A stretch of DNA of 5,394 nt from a bacterium (GTDB lineage: Bacteria > Muiribacteriota > Ozemobacteria > Ozemobacterales > Ozemobacteraceae). The position numbers and the translations under genes were made by a program. Positions within the stretch are counted from its first letter, which is position 1. Every line of letters begins with the position of its first letter. Of the stretch, positions 4,597 through 5,394 are shown piece by piece. Below the pieces are notes generated by a model that ran no database searches, was not told the origin of the DNA, and was given only the letters and a program-made list of their open reading frames with translations. The DNA lies in contig JACPTH010000234.1 in the NCBI GenBank assembly GCA_016192885.1, forward strand, positions 1 to 5,394, written 5' to 3'.

Positions 4597-5394
4597 ATGA
4601 AACGGATCCGAGTTATTCAATGGGGGCTTGGCGCGATGGGTAGCGGCATGGTTAAACTCATGCTAGAAAAAGAGGGACTTCAAATTGTTGGGGCAATTCG
4701 GAAACGCAAAGCAACTGTTGGAAAAGACCTCGGGGAAGCCCTCGGACTATCCAAGATTCTTGGAGTAAAAGTTTCAGGTTCGCAAGACGGTTTATTAAAA
4801 AAAGGTAACGTAGACCTAGTGATGCATGCAACCGATTCCTTTACCCGAACATGCTTTGACGAGCTAAAGGACATTATTGAAGCGGGAATCGACGTTATCA
4901 CTATTGCCGAGGAGATGGCAGAACCACACGCCCAAGAGCCCGAATTGGCGAAAGAAATTGATATGCTTGCGAAAAGACATGGCGTAGTAGTCCTTGGAAC
5001 CGGGGTAAATCCCGGGTTTGTTCTTGATTCTTTAATTATCAATTTGACGGGCGCGTGTCATCGGGTCGATAGAATTGAAGCCAGCCGAATTAACGATCTG
5101 TCTCCTTTCGGCCCAACCGTAATGAAAACCCAGGGGGTTGGAACCACCCCCGAGGAATTTAAAAGGGGTTTGGCTCAAGGGACTATTGTCGGCCATATAG
5201 GTTTTAAAGAATCCATTAGAATGATTTCAGATGCCCTTGGTTTGGGGGTTGAAAGAATTGAAGAAATTCGAGAGCCCATTATTTCGAACACTGAACGAGA
5301 AACGCCGCATGTTAAAGTAAAACCTGGCATGGTGGCCGGGTGCCGCCATATTGGTATCGGTTTCAAAGGAAACGCCGAAGTAGTTAGGTTGATC
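4597..5394 (+). CDS. ord: 2,4-diaminopentanoate dehydrogenase-like NAD(P)-dependent enzyme (partial, 3' end outside)
   Basis: Predicted oxidative deaminase of the anaerobic D-ornithine pathway. It converts 2,4-diaminopentanoate, made by ornithine 4,5-aminomutase, to 2-amino-4-oxopentanoate with NAD(P)+, releasing ammonia, and acts in the cytoplasm. 266 codons are present and open to the window edge. The family is about 340-350 residues, so roughly the last quarter is missing. The N-terminus VIQWGLGAMGSGM (6-18) carries the Rossmann GLGAMG (10-15). HATDSF (77-82), ITIAEEMAEP (101-110) and GTGVNPGFVLDSLI (134-147) are typical of this dihydrodipicolinate-reductase-like family. GPTVMKTQGVGTTPEEF (172-188) and VGHIGFKESI (198-207) follow. 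The ATG at 4597 matches the family start, but the only Shine-Dalgarno-like site, AAAGGA (4577-4582), is 14 nt away, so initiation may be weak. I recognised the family from memory of its N-terminus and central motif. A related amino-acid dehydrogenase of the same fold remains possible. Confidence 0.78.
   Translation, partial: MKRIRVIQWGLGAMGSGMVKLMLEKEGLQIVGAIRKRKATVGKDLGEALGLSKILGVKVSGSQDGLLKKGNVDLVMHATDSFTRTCFDELKDIIEAGIDVITIAEEMAEPHAQEPELAKEIDMLAKRHGVVVLGTGVNPGFVLDSLIINLTGACHRVDRIEASRINDLSPFGPTVMKTQGVGTTPEEFKRGLAQGTIVGHIGFKESIRMISDALGLGVERIEEIREPIISNTERETPHVKVKPGMVAGCRHIGIGFKGNAEVVRLI

Noticed and set aside
4680..5366. Minus-strand open frames at 4680-5042 and 5175-5366
   Set aside because: Antisense to the dehydrogenase gene, with serine- and proline-rich low-likelihood translations.

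Overview
The window is a piece of a bacterial chromosome, about 40-45% G+C by eye. Minus strand, reading from about 4350 down to 1: a translation cluster in the order infC (IF3), rpmI (L35), rplT (L20), a SpoU/TrmH-type RNA methyltransferase, pheS, and the N-terminal half of pheT, which runs off the left edge. Plus strand, from 4597 to the right edge: one divergent gene that looks like 2,4-diaminopentanoate dehydrogenase (ord), an enzyme of anaerobic ornithine fermentation. It is cut off by the right edge. The ord gene suggests an anaerobic amino-acid-fermenting bacterium. I cannot assign a phylum from these genes.

Layout. 1-1221 is pheT (GTG start). 1234-2247 is pheS. 2265-3050 is the RNA methyltransferase. 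These three are tightly spaced (12 and 17 nt gaps) and read as one operon. 3123-3158 is a strong intrinsic terminator that closes the upstream operon rplT (3175-3540), rpmI (3591-3788), infC (3806-4150). The 446-base divergent gap 4151-4596 holds the infC leader with its attenuator, a likely infC promoter, three tandem palindromes, and an extended -10 promoter for ord.

Most interesting point. The infC product appears to be only about 114 residues. It begins in the linker helix of IF3 and lacks the N-terminal domain, and no N-domain coding sequence is found upstream in any frame. It appears to start at ATC, seven bases after a GGAGG Shine-Dalgarno, in line with the known use of AUU/AUC/AUA starts by infC for autoregulation. 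Directly upstream, a strong hairpin with U-rich runs looks like a transcription attenuator. Its 5' arm can pair instead with the loop side of an early leader hairpin, giving a plausible terminator/antiterminator switch like the L20-controlled infC leader of Bacillus. The operon thus shows two layers of control: attenuation of the transcript, probably by L20, and IF3 control through the rare start codon.

The genes act together in translation: initiation factor, two large-subunit proteins, an RNA modification enzyme and phenylalanyl-tRNA synthetase (alpha and beta). The ord gene is metabolically unrelated and has its own promoter.
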